Shown in pieces: positions 1 to 10,090 of a DNA stretch of 64,000 bases (position 1 is the first letter of the stretch; every line of letters starts with the position of its first letter). The DNA lies in NCBI GenBank assembly GCA_021234535.1, contig CM037845.1, positions 11,924,643-11,988,642 of the forward strand. Direction: 5' to 3'. Source of the stretch: Stichopus chloronotus (Eukaryota; Echinodermata; Holothuroidea; Aspidochirotida; Stichopodidae). Under the pieces are notes generated by a model. That model did no database searches, was not told the origin of the DNA, and was given only the letters and a program-made list of their open reading frames with translations. Both the position numbers and the translations under genes were made by a program.

Positions 1-244
1 TGTTTGTCTTTCCAATCAAGGGAAAATGCAGTCACCCCAATCGGAGTTAGTATGCCCTGTTACTCTAGCTCATGACTGGTCTATTTCGATTATGTGGTAA
101 TATTCTTGTGAATTGTGAAATCCAAGGAGAATTTTGACTTGCTTTCCCTATTGTTTGTAACAGCTATGCTCAAAGTGTCTTTAGAGGAGCTTACAACAGA
201 AGGAAATTAGCAAGACTTTGCTGCTTTTTGAAAACAAATTTTAG
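1..244. other. No gene or repeat recognised
   Basis: Unique-looking AT-rich sequence, presumably intronic or downstream sequence of the ARFGEF3-like gene. No exon with matching phase (phase 1 entry) was found here. Confidence 0.4.
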
Positions 245-1376
245 GGTAATATCGTGTAAACAAGGTTTTCAGGTTTTTAACCCCCGTGACCCCGGATGAC
301 CTTTGACCTCCACCAAAAGCAATAGGATTCTTTCTCTTAATATGGGGCATCTATGTACCAAGTTTGAGTACTGTCCAACTTTCCCTTCTTGAGATATCGT
401 GTAAACAAGGTTTTCAGGTTTTGACCCCCGTGGCCCTGGATGACCTTTGACCTCCACCAAAGCAATAGGGTTATTTCTCTCACCACAACACATCTACATA
501 CCAAGTATGAAATCTATCCAAGCTTCCTAACGTGAGATATCGTGTAAACAAGGTTTTCAGGTTTTGACCCCCGTGACACCAGATGACCTTTGACCTCCAC
601 CAAAAACAATAGGGTTCTTCCTCTCAATATGGGGCATCTATGTACTAAGTTTGAGAACTGTCCAACTTTCCCTTCTTGAGATATCATGTAAAGAAGGTTT
701 TCAGGTTTTGACCCCCGGTGACTCCAGATGACCTTTGACCTCCACCTAAAACAATAGGTCCATTCCTCTCACCACAACACATCTACATACCAAGTATGAA
801 ATCTATCCAAGCTTCCTAACGTGAGATATCGTGTGAACAAGGTTTTCAGGTTTTGACCCCTGGTGACCCCAGATGACCTTTGACCTCCACCAAAAACAAT
901 AGGGTTCTTTCTCTCAATATAAGGCATCTATGTACTAAGTTTGAGAACTGTCCAACTTTCCCTTCTTGAGATATCATGTAAACAAGGTTTTCAGGTTTTG
1001 ACTCCCAGTGACCCGAGATGACCTTTGACCTCCACCAAAAACAATAGGGTTATTCCTCTCACCACAACACATCTACATACCAAGTATGAAATCTATGCAA
1101 GCTTCCTAACTTGAGATATCGTGTAAACAAGGTTTTCAGGTTTTGACCCCCGGTGACCCCAGATGACCTTTGACCTACACCAAAAACAACAGGATTCTTC
1201 CTCTCAATATGGGACATCTATGTACCAAGTTTGAGAACTGTCCAACTTTCCCTTCTCCAGATATTGTGTAAACAAGCAAAGCCATCACATACACACACGC
1301 ATACACACACACCCGTACACGCCCACACGACATCACCATCGCATAGATTCCTTGCCTGCCTTCGGCAAGGAATCAA
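245..1376 (-). repeat. 145-bp tandem repeat array, copy 1, with 5' end module
   Basis: Seven to eight units of 143-145 bp; the marker atcgtgtaaacaagg (or close variants) recurs at 251, 396, 539, 683, 828, 973, 1118 and 1263. Two unit types alternate strictly, A (atggggcatctatgta) and B (caccacaacacatctac), giving an A-B-A-B-A-B-A higher-order pattern of about 289 bp. Every unit keeps TGACCTTTGACCT (297, 441, 584, 729, 874, 1019, 1164). The array ends at 1262-1376 in an end module: AC-rich microsatellite, then gacatcaccatcgcata, then a hairpin. The element lies on the minus strand and lacks its 3' module. Confidence 0.93.
1346..1374 (-). repeat. Terminal hairpin of the repeat element (copy 1)
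   Basis: An 11-bp perfect stem, GATTCCTTGCC (1346-1356) and GGCAAGGAATC (1364-1374), encloses a 7-nt loop. Versions of the same hairpin end the other copies near 4520-4548 and 22863-22888. Confidence 0.85.
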
Positions 1377-2729
1377 AAAACACACACAGAGGACACATAC
1401 ATATATCAGACTCATTATTGTATGTCTTTCCTTTTTTTTTTCATTTTCAGAGTTGGAATAAAATTCTTTTATATTCCTAAAACATAAAGTAACTGTTAGG
1501 GTCATACACAAGCAACCAAGGTTGTTGTTAAAATCTTTCAAATTCACAGTGGACATCTCAACGTGATTTTGCAAAATTTGTCAAAGCTGTGGGAAACGTT
1601 TCCAGCTTGAAGTGAAATCACATCAGCCTCTTTAATGATATTTAATCTTTCAGATGCCAAGAAGGGAATTGAGGGGAGAGGGCAGAGAAGCGGTATTGAA
1701 AAGAAAACAAGGGACTGAAGTCTGAGGTAATCACGAACCACCAGTAAGAAAAGAGACGGTAGGGATAGAGTGAGGGGAATTCACAATCACCTTGTTTTTG
1801 AGACTTAGTCACTGTTTGACATGAAACATATGATATAACAACTACTAGGGAGTATAATAACCAACTAGGGGGTATGCAATTGAAAGGCACTCAACAGCTT
1901 TGGTAACAACAATAGATAAATGCACACAATGAAAGAAAATAGGGAATAACTAAGACAAATTTGGTAAAAGGTTTGACACTGGTTAAATTTTACGTCAATT
2001 AAATATTAATTTGGGTTAGCATGTTCTTATTGGTTGCCACTTAGATGTATACATCTGACCAATGATGACCAACAATTGTTTACATATGTGACAATTTTGG
2101 GACATTTAAAGATGCGAACATTTTAGGGGGCCAGAGGGCAAACTGGTGTCAAATCTAGGAACAAATTAAGAAACATCATGACAGGTTTTCCACACTGTAT
2201 GGCTGAGAACACTGTATAGGCTGTCTACTTCTTACCTCAGTGGTAAGGCTTTCGGTCTAGTGTGACATCCCAAAATGTTTGCAAAGTGTAGCAAACTTCT
2301 AAGTAAGCAAATGGGAACACTCACACACTGGTCTTCAACAAGTGCCATGACCTGACACAGGACAGAATTCTCCAAGCAAGAAATCACTTTATGATAAATC
2401 CATCTGTAATAATTGCCTATTTTAATTTGACCTTTTATTCTTTTCCTTTCAAATTTAAATTTCTTCCTTCAATTGACACTCACAAAGCAAAAACTAAGAA
2501 AAAGTATAAAAAAAGAAGAAAAAAGACAAAAATCTTTCAGGAATAGAAAGAAAGGAAACAACCCAACATGCTCAAAGAGTTGATGTTGAATAGAAGGCGA
2601 ACAAAGATGACAGGACGTATTCATGCAATGAATATTTGCAGTGTCCCTAAGAGCTGAAGGAAAGATGGATGACACACAATGACCATGCAAACTGAACATG
2701 TGCAGTACCTGAGAGCCGATATCTTTTAC
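1377..2729. other. Putative intron or downstream sequence of the ARFGEF3-like gene, no exon supported
   Basis: AT-rich sequence without a recognisable repeat. A good donor-like CTGAG/gtaagaag lies near 2233-2247 on the minus strand. Each frame leading into it contains a stop or lacks family similarity, so I do not call it exon 6. Confidence 0.4.
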
Positions 2730-2841
2730 CTGATGTGTACGGTGGCTCATGAGCTGCTATGTCAGTCACAATTTGTAAAACCGTGACCTGACAGGCTTTA
2801 TGGAGCTCTGCTTTGCTCTGGGAAAATACCGAGAGGCAGAA
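2730..2841 (-). CDS. ARFGEF3: ARFGEF3-like coding exon 5
   Basis: Acceptor after a long T-run (…gtacctccag/TTC), donor ACATCAG/gtaaaag; 37 codons plus one base. It reads FCLSVFSQSK, then AELHKACQVTVLQIVTDIA. This corresponds to the human VCIETY…TAVRATLSQMLSDL segment but is about two residues shorter. A downstream AG (TTTTCCCAG, exon start 2817) is a possible alternative acceptor in the same frame. The 3.1-kb intron before it holds a complete copy of the 145-bp-repeat element. Confidence 0.8.
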
Positions 2842-5800
2842 CTGGAGGTACAACGAAGAACAAAAAAAAAAAAAAATAAAGTCAGGCAAACCACTTTGGT
2901 GCCACCGTTAAGAAATTGGTGGTGCATCACAAATTTGACTGCTACAGCCAATCCACATGCCTAGGTAAATGTGTATATGTATCTGAATGCATATGCATAT
3001 GGAATGTACCAGTGTTAGCACTGGGTCCAGACTTTGAACCTGGTGGCCCGCAGAGCATAGTTGGTCCGGTACCCGGGTACCAAAAAAATGTAACTTCTGT
3101 AAAGCCACACATGAAGTCATGAGAAAATCTTTTGCTTTGCTTAGCACAGAGAATCTCTTTTACAGAACCTGAAACAAACCAACCTGTTAGGAAAATGTAA
3201 CATTTTGAGATTTTTGGCTCACACATACAATCTACGTTTGTGAAACTTCGCATCCAGGTAGCAATTTTATAAGAAACAGGTACTGTCATCATCAGTAACC
3301 GGGTGCCCTGTGAAAGCAGTGGAATGTATGGTAGACGTTTTGGTGGAGACGGCTCAATCAGGGCAAGAGGTGGGGACATGTATGAACATGTTGAACAATG
3401 TATGGTGTCCTGAAAGACTGTGGTGCTGAAAAGTATTCAGCACCAAACAATCAGGAATGTTAACTTCTTCATTGGAAATGTAGACCAAAGAGTCCAAAGG
3501 CTTTGTGATTCCTTGCCATGTGATTATATTATAACAAGCATGAATTATCCACATGCTAAGTATGAGATCAACTACAGTTATAGTTCTTGAAATACCACAT
3601 TAATAAGCCTTTAACCCAAAATGACACTTTTTTGGTGACCTCAAATGATGTTTGACTGCCACCAAAAACAATAGGGATCACCTACCCAGTATGGCCAACC
3701 CACACATCAAGTATGATATCAGTCAACATAACCCTTCTGGAGATAACATGTTTACAAGGTTTTCAAAGTTCGACCTCTAAAGTGACCTCAAATGGTCTTT
3801 GACCAACAAAAACAAGGATTCTTTACTCCATACACAGAATCCACACATCCAGTATGACATCAGTTCAGGTTAGACTTCTGGAAAATAGATGTTGTGTTTA
3901 CACACTTTTGCAGTTTGACCTCTGGTGACCTCAAATGACCTTTGACCTCAACCAAAAACAATAGGGATCATCTACTCAGAATGACCAACCCACACACACA
4001 AGTATGACATCAGTCACAGTTACCCTTCTAGAGATATTGTGTTTACAATGTTTTTACAGTTTGATTTCTGGTGACATCAAATGACCTTTGACCTCCACCA
4101 AAAACAATAGTGGTCTTCTGCTTGTTATTACCAACCAACACACTAAGTATGACATCAGTCACACTTACTCTTCTGAGATATTGTATTTACACGGTTTTTA
4201 CAGTTTGACCTCTGGTGACCTCAAATGACCTTTGACTCAACCAAAAACAATAAGGATCATCTACTAATCATGAACAACCAACACACTAAGTATGACATCA
4301 GTCACATCTACTGTTCTTGAGTGTTCATGTTTACAATGTTTTGACATTTTGAGCCTCTGGTGACCTCAAATGACCTTTGACCTCCACCAAAAACAATAGA
4401 AATCATCTACCTACTATGACCAACCCACACACCAAGTATCAGATCAGTCATGGATACCCTTCTTGAGATATCGTGTTAACAAGAAGTGTCACATACACAC
4501 AGGACATCACCATCGCATAGATTCCTTCTTGCCTTCAGCAAGGAATCAAGAAGACTTGTTTTGGGGTGTATCAAAATTAAAGTGGGTCAGTGCTGTGGGT
4601 TACAAAATGAAATGGCCTCCTGCTATGTACTCAGAACCACCAGATTTCAAGAAAATTTGCAGTATCTCCTAAGCAAGGTAACTGTACTGTCCCATCTTCA
4701 AGAAGCAACCAGGGATCTCCAGAATACTTCTGTTATTTCCACAACATCACCAAGAAGGAACAGAGAAATTCACAAGTTCCCGAGGTTCCCTTACCCCCAA
4801 CAGTGACAGGAAGTGAAAAAGTGCTTTGAACTTTGAAAATGCATGCACTAAAAAGACTAACAAGACCACCACAGCTCTATTTCAGTTCTACTTTGAAATA
4901 TGAATGCCCCTGGTTCGCAGGATAATTGTCGAGAAAGTCCACAGAAGTTCATGCATGAAAAGATTTTTCAAGATACCAATTAAGAACTAGTCAGAATAAA
5001 TACAACATCTTGACAGTTGCAGTGAAGTTAGCTTAATTTGTTCAATACTTTGACAACACTTCTGTCACCTGAGCATACTGTATTCTCACATCATTACCCA
5101 AACCCATTTTGGCTGCTTCTACAGCAGGCAATCACACCAAAGACAGAGACACAAGAATTATGAAAGACATTTTCCTTGTCATCTATCTATCTCTCCAGCA
5201 GGCAGAAGGCTGTTGGTTGCAAAACCTTTCAGTCAAAAAACATGACACCATTCCAGTTCTGAATAACGTTCTTCAAATGGCACCAACGTTTTTGATTTGA
5301 CCAAAATTTGTTTACCACATCTAATCAACATTTAAAGGTATCATCTTCGCCTTCTTCTGTAAATTTGAAGCATCGTTGTACTCTACTCTTTGGATTCTTT
5401 TGGAAAATAAGTTCACTGACCATTTTTTCTCTCTTTTTGAAAGACCTGTACCCAAAAGTCCACAAATCTCAATGACAAACAAGCACATTGATGAGGGAGC
5501 ACACATCTGGCATAGGAAAGAGAGGAATTCAGCCAGAGTGGAAGGAAGGGAGCAAGCTCTCCAATGCTTACTTTTGGTATTTTGTAAGGGTTTTCAATAA
5601 TATTCTTAAGATTTCCTCTTTTTAAAAGCAGTGGGCCTACAATTGTTGGCCTTAAAAGGCCTGAAAAGGGCCATGTCCAATGATCCCTTAGGTATTTTGA
5701 GTCAATATTTCTTGTGTGCTTTGCACCATCCTACGGTGGTGCTACGTTTAGATAATCTGCTTCCAGCTTTGCCCCTTCCTCGACAAACTTCTGACTACAC

Positions 5801-8800
5801 ACCTGGGAAAATATATGCATAACATGATAACGTTCCCAGGAGAGGCTGGTGAATGGTAGCTAGGGTGGTATCTTATACCAAGAAGTTAACACATTTACAG
5901 TCACCTGAAGGTCAAAAAAATCTTCTCATATTCATATATTTGTTTTAGATGAACTCACCTCCAGAACCCTGAGGAGCGACTTAACGTCCATCTTGCAGCC
6001 AGCCGAGCATGTCATGACAAGTAGAAGCTGACGAATAAGAAAACGTAAAAAAATTGGTTTTTCTCCCTGCTTGGTCTAAACAACTGCATCTCGCTATTCC
6101 TTTTTGCTTTGTATCTTTGGCAAAATCCTTTTCCTCAAGTAATTGACAGATAGCTCTTGGTCAAAATGCAACTGCTACATAAATTGCAATCATCTATTTG
6201 AATCTGATATTGTAGAGGGTTAATCATCAACTGCAGGGGTCAAACGTTGGAACTCACTTGATGACAGACTGAAAAATTGAAAGACTTTGAATAGTGCGAA
6301 AAGTATCAACAAGCAACAATTATTTACTTCAAATAATGTGATATCTATTATATTAGTGTAATTAAGTTTAATGCATAACACCTACTTTGCAGTATCGTCA
6401 TGATAAAACTTTTCATTTTTCTGTGTTATAGGGGAAACAATTTATAAGTATGGAACTTCTGCTTTCTCCTTTTCTGGCATTTACTTCTTCCTTGTATAAT
6501 CTGTACTGTTTATATTTGATACTTTAACAAAAATAAACTGTTCCATATATTCATTCATTCTTTGCTTCGCATTCTCCAAACTGTATGCTATTTTTCACAT
6601 CTTCTTCATGAAAGTTCACAATACTGTTCGTCATATGATACAAAGGTATTACCCCCCACCAGCTAATCAAACTGTTTTGAAAGGTTCCCTATTATTTTAC
6701 ACTTGAGGGTTAACCAGACTGATAGCTAACTTTTCTCCCCAACCACCTCCCCTCTGAAATAAACAAAGAAGCATTTCATGTATTGCATTATTAATTCTGA
6801 CTCAGAGATGCAAAATCTCTCAAACACCACTGTATGTTGAAGTTTCACATATTCTCCCCCTTGCCTTTTCTTATCAACACTGGTCTCTTTCTCTCCCCCC
6901 CCCCCCTTCCCCAATCAACAGCATTGGCACCTTCATTTCTCCAGCACTCCTCTTCATATTTCACAGATCTTTGATTGATACCAGCATTAATATCCACATC
7001 CAAACTCAGGTAAGATGCATCCTTTTCTCTTCATTTTTTTATCAAAATCCAAACCCTCATCCTCTTCCCTTCCAGCCCTCACCATTTTTACCACACCCTC
7101 CATCGACATATATATCCATACCTTTATCATCTCTACTTGGACATCTTCATTCATGTTCGGGGTGTTCACTAAGGCCTCCAGGACCTGGTTGACCAGATCA
7201 TCATCCTCTGTTTCTTTCTCATCTCCGAGTAATGACTGGAAGCGGTTCTCCGCTAGTATCTTCTGAAAGATTTCAAAGGCATCGGGAGGATAATAACGTT
7301 ACAGCTTTCATTTCAACACTCCTCGGGATACAGTTTTCAAGGAAAAAGAGCTTCACAGAAATGAATCCAGTTAAACACTGCACAGCCCATCAACTGCAAC
7401 CATTTTTGATGAATGTTCATGTTCGAGAATGTATATTAAAAATTCACTGACCACTCCCTTTTGCTGCAGTTGTTATGTTCTATGTATTTGCAATGTGGGA
7501 CAAAATAATGTGAGCAAATTGATTTAAAAGCAGTTTTTGCTAATCAATGTTTGAATTGGTTGACAATTTTCCATTTTCATTAGGAGATGATAAACAAACA
7601 CTGCATTCTGACTAAGCTGAAAACTTAACCCACTCAAATATGTGCCATAAGCACTTCAAAAAAATCCCTCATTTGCTACATTAAGAAATCCAAAACTCTT
7701 TTAGAAAGGTTCAATGCCACTTGGTATTTACAGTATTTACAAGTTCTTTTCCAATGGAAAACCAGAGGACCAGAGAAAGCATTGCTTCACAACATCTACA
7801 AAGTCCTGCATAAAATTTCATTACAAATGGACTTTCAAAGGTAGCAACTTGCAGTGCAAACCGGATTATTTCATCCCTTGATTTAAATTTACGTATGCAT
7901 TTACTATGACACATGAAAATGCCTAGTGTAAGTAATATTACTTTTCATCTCAATAATTTACCATTTTGATATGAAAATTTTGTATTGTATTAATCAAGTT
8001 GTCTTTATGAATCTTACATTCATACCAGATTGAATAAACAAAAATTAAAGAAATGGAAGATACAAAATTAAAATACAAAATGGCACAAAATCATCTTGGC
8101 TAACTATACATCTTTACAAAAGCATAATCAAAGTTTTCATTATTGTGCACTTGTTTTTCTTATATCAGCGTCACTGCCACATCGGTGAATGTTTCCAACT
8201 TTTAGCTACTCCATCACTGTCCCCCCTCTCTTCTCCCCTACCCTTCCCTGAAGCCACCCGACAACACACTCAAATGTGCTTCTAAAATCAAATCTTAGTG
8301 CAATCAGGCACTTCTAGTAAAAACAATGGACTCACCTGCAACCCTGTTACACCTAGATTAGAAACTTTATTGTTCTTTGTTTCCAAAGCTAACTTTACAG
8401 GAAGGAGGCAGATTTGTCTCAATTCGCTCGCTTTTTTCGTTTGGTTCGCTTTCTCGCTTAGAAGTGTAGCTGTAAACAATACGATGGAAAGATTTGTATA
8501 ATTGTTGTATGATATTTACCCAAACGCTAAAATGTTGAGTAGCACTGTCCAGAGAAAATGCTGGAAATATTGATTTAACAGTTACTGTAAATGAACAAGA
8601 ACGAGGTGAAATTTAGCGCAACAGGGAATCAAATAGTTTTATTTAGCTTCATGCACAAAAGCATTGTAGGTTTGATGATCCCATTACGAGCACTTTTCTT
8701 TTCTGAGCCTGACATTATAGCATAAGGATGTGTCCCAAGCTACATGTGCTTTATATGAATTATGAGAGCTGTACAAGCTTCCTTCTTTGAGATCATGTCC

Positions 8801-10062
8801 ATAAGTTTTTCAAAATTTGACCCATGTTGACCTCAATTTATTACCATTAACCTCCACTAAAAACTAAAAGGTTCTTGTACTTAATGAGATACACCTACAT
8901 ATACTACGTATACTATGTATACTGAATATGACATGTGTTAGAGCTTCCCTCCTTGAGATATGCTTAATTTCATAATGTGACCTTGTTGACCTCAAATGAC
9001 CATTAACCCTCACCAAAGACAACAGAATTCTTGTATATTCATGAGATACACCTGCATACTAAATATGAGATCTGTCCAAGCTTCCCATCCTGAGATATTG
9101 TGATTCCAAGGTTTTCAAGATTTGACTCCTGTTGACCCCAAATGACCTTTAACCTCCACCAAAAACAACAAGATCGTCTACTAAATGTGGTACACCTACT
9201 AATAAATATGAGATCTGTCCAAGCTTCCCTTCTTGAGATATGTTTACAAGATTTTCATAATTTGACCTCTGTTGAGCCCCAAGTGACCTTTAGCCTCTAC
9301 CAAAAAAAAGTTCTTTTACTCAATATGGTACACCTACATACCAAAAATCAGATCTGTCCAAGCTTCCCTTCTTGAGATATTGTGTTTACAGACTTTTCAC
9401 AATTGACCCCTGCTGACCCCAGGTGACCTTTGACCTCCACAAAACGCATTAAGGTTCTTCCTCCCAATATGGTAAAGCTACAGACCAAGTATGAAGAGTA
9501 ACCATCATTCCTACCTTTACAGGGTTTTCAGTATTTGACCTTTGGTGACCTGGGATGACCTTTGAACTTCACCAAAAAGAATTAGAAATCTTCCTCTCAA
9601 TATGACAAAGCTACATACCAAGTATGAAGAGCATCTATCATTCCCATCTGGCTATTTCGCTTGCAAACTCACAGTGTCACATACACAAACACACAATCAT
9701 ACACACACAATCACGATCGCATAAGTTTCTCTTCCATCAAAACTAATGATGACAATCACCCCAAATGACAGTGGGAAGCACTGTCCAGAAGAAATGCTGG
9801 GAAAATCAATTGTATTGAACAAGAACACTTAGCACGACAGTGAATCATGCAAACCTCTGTCACTGGAAGTTCATCAAGATTAAATACGATTCAAGCTGCA
9901 GCTGGCACAAATGATCTATAATTTAGCCGCTGTACCTTTTGCCTGAATGGCAGCCTCTTTTAAGGCCACAAACTTGCTCGAGGCTGTTGCCTCTTGGACC
10001 ATGTGAGACAATATTTCCTCCATGCTTTCTTTCTCCTCCGTCTCTCCTCCAGGTGATGGCAT
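2730..10062 (-). CDS. ARFGEF3: ARFGEF3 (BIG3)-like gene, first five coding exons, 3' part outside or not found
   Basis: Five exons join in frame as 10062-9936, 8469-8336, 7262-7122, 6027-5959 and 2841-2730, giving residues 1-194 plus one base. Intron phases are 1, 0, 0, 0 and then 1, and every junction has AG/GT. Matches to recalled human ARFGEF3 run in order: MEEIL start region, CLLPVKLALETKN, NEDVQVEMIK and the following helical segments. Spacing from the start region to the CLLP motif equals the human spacing. Family knowledge: BIG3 belongs to the BIG/Sec7 ARF-GEF family and is a large protein with a degenerate Sec7 region. In vertebrates it is linked to secretory granule and hormone control. 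This part corresponds to the N-terminal DCB-type helical region, so no Sec7 domain is seen. The gene runs off toward position 1; I could not identify exon 6. BIG1/BIG2 fit less well because their N-termini differ. Confidence 0.87.
2842..3482. other. ARFGEF3-like intron sequence, nothing recognised
   Basis: Intron sequence just upstream of exon 5, with a poly-A run (poly-T on the coding strand, part of the exon 5 acceptor) at about 2862-2877. No other feature is supported. Confidence 0.4.
3483..4552 (-). mobile_element. Complete copy of the 145-bp-repeat element (copy 2)
   Basis: On the minus strand this is the best full-length copy. It opens near 4552 with TTGATTCCTTGC, a short microsatellite and the gatatc unit start. 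It carries about six repeat units and closes near 3483 with the 3' module (TTCATGCTTGTTATAATATA, then TGGCAAGGAATCAC and a degenerate hairpin). TGATTCCTTGCC at 3506-3517 and GCAAGGAATCA at 4538-4548 form inverted end repeats. It sits in the ARFGEF3-like intron between exons 4 and 5. I see no clear target-site duplication, so its class is uncertain. Confidence 0.75.
3916..3948 (-). promoter_or_regulatory. Four perfect AGGTCA half-sites spaced DR4-DR4-DR1
   Basis: TGACCT occurs at 3916, 3926, 3936 and 3943. The gaps are 4, 4 and 1 bases, so on the minus strand the order is DR1, DR4, DR4. These are consensus nuclear-receptor arrangements (DR1 for HNF4/RXR/COUP types, DR4 for TR/LXR types). Binding in this organism is an inference. 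Confidence 0.6.
4553..5958. other. ARFGEF3-like intron, no exon seen
   Basis: Unique AT-rich intron sequence. Several open stretches up to about 100 codons on the plus strand lack family similarity and splice support. Confidence 0.4.
5959..6027 (-). CDS. ARFGEF3: ARFGEF3-like coding exon 4 (69 bp microexon)
   Basis: Exactly 23 codons, phase 0 to 0, with acceptor cttattcgtcag/CTT and donor CTGGAG/gtgagt. It encodes LLLVMTCSAGCKMDV and then KSLLRVLE. This aligns with the VLLCITYTPTFDLNGSAVLK segment of human BIG3. The exon is too short to show as an open frame on its own; it was found from its splice sites and homology. Confidence 0.85.
6028..7121. other. ARFGEF3-like intron, with a C run
   Basis: Intron between exons 4 and 3. 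It holds pyrimidine-rich sequence and an uninterrupted C run at about 6895-6906. Nothing else is recognised. Confidence 0.4.
7122..7262 (-). CDS. ARFGEF3: ARFGEF3-like coding exon 3
   Basis: There are 47 codons, phase 0 at both ends, with acceptor tctttcag/AAG and donor ATAAAG/gtatgg. It starts KILAENRFQSLL and ends PNMNEDVQVEMIK. These parallel KLLSEERF and PSLNEDLQVEVMK in human BIG3. An acidic stretch (DEKETEDDD) sits between the two helical parts. Confidence 0.9.
7480..7660. repeat. Interspersed repeat fragment shared with 50230-50370
   Basis: The segment containing tttttgctaatcaa, tttgaattg and acttaacccactcaaa has a diverged counterpart near 50283-50362 (tttttgctaatcaacg, tttgaattgatc, acttaactcactcaaa). 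The class is unknown. Confidence 0.5.
8336..8469 (-). CDS. ARFGEF3: ARFGEF3-like coding exon 2
   Basis: The acceptor is ttgtttacag/CT and the donor is TTGCAG/gtgagt. The exon supplies two bases that complete an Ala codon, then 44 codons. The segment ELRQICLLPVKLALETKN is the most diagnostic match to the recalled BIG3 sequence (LREKCLLPLQLALESKN). It ends in phase 0. Confidence 0.88.
8770..9740 (-). repeat. 145-bp tandem repeat array, copy 3 (diverged)
   Basis: Six or so diverged units with the gatatnntgtttac and aagcttcccttc markers. They end at 9675-9735 in an AC-rich stretch plus cacgatcgcata, the counterpart of the 5' module. Only one unit (near 9423-9438) keeps the perfect TGACCTTTGACCT; others read tgacctttaacct or tgaccattaacc. 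It lies between exons 2 and 1 of the ARFGEF3-like gene. Confidence 0.8.
9936..10062 (-). CDS. ARFGEF3: ARFGEF3-like coding exon 1 (start)
   Basis: Encodes residues 1-42 plus one base, starting MPSPGG and continuing MEEILSHMVQEATASSKF. The first ATG (10062) follows an in-frame TAA at 10089-10087, so the frame opens here. A second ATG at 10023 (M14) lines up with the human MEEIL start and may be the ancestral start. The donor is AAAAG/gtac at 9936/9935. Upstream untranslated sequence continues past 10062 without a clear promoter. Confidence 0.85.
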
Positions 10063-10090
10063 CACAAAGCTCTCACTTTCAATGTCTTAA

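Noticed and set aside
1653..1726. Exon-like plus-strand segment between ctttcag and gtaatc
   Set aside because: The frame from its ATG stops right before the donor and nothing else supports a plus-strand gene here.
2233..2350. Possible exon 6 of the ARFGEF3-like gene
   Set aside because: A good donor exists, but the phase-compatible frame has a stop just before it and no similarity to BIG3.
3483..4552. Assignment of the 145-bp-repeat element to Helitrons
   Set aside because: The 3' CTRG-T end and hairpin fit loosely, but the 5' TC start is missing and inverted end repeats are present; left unclassified.
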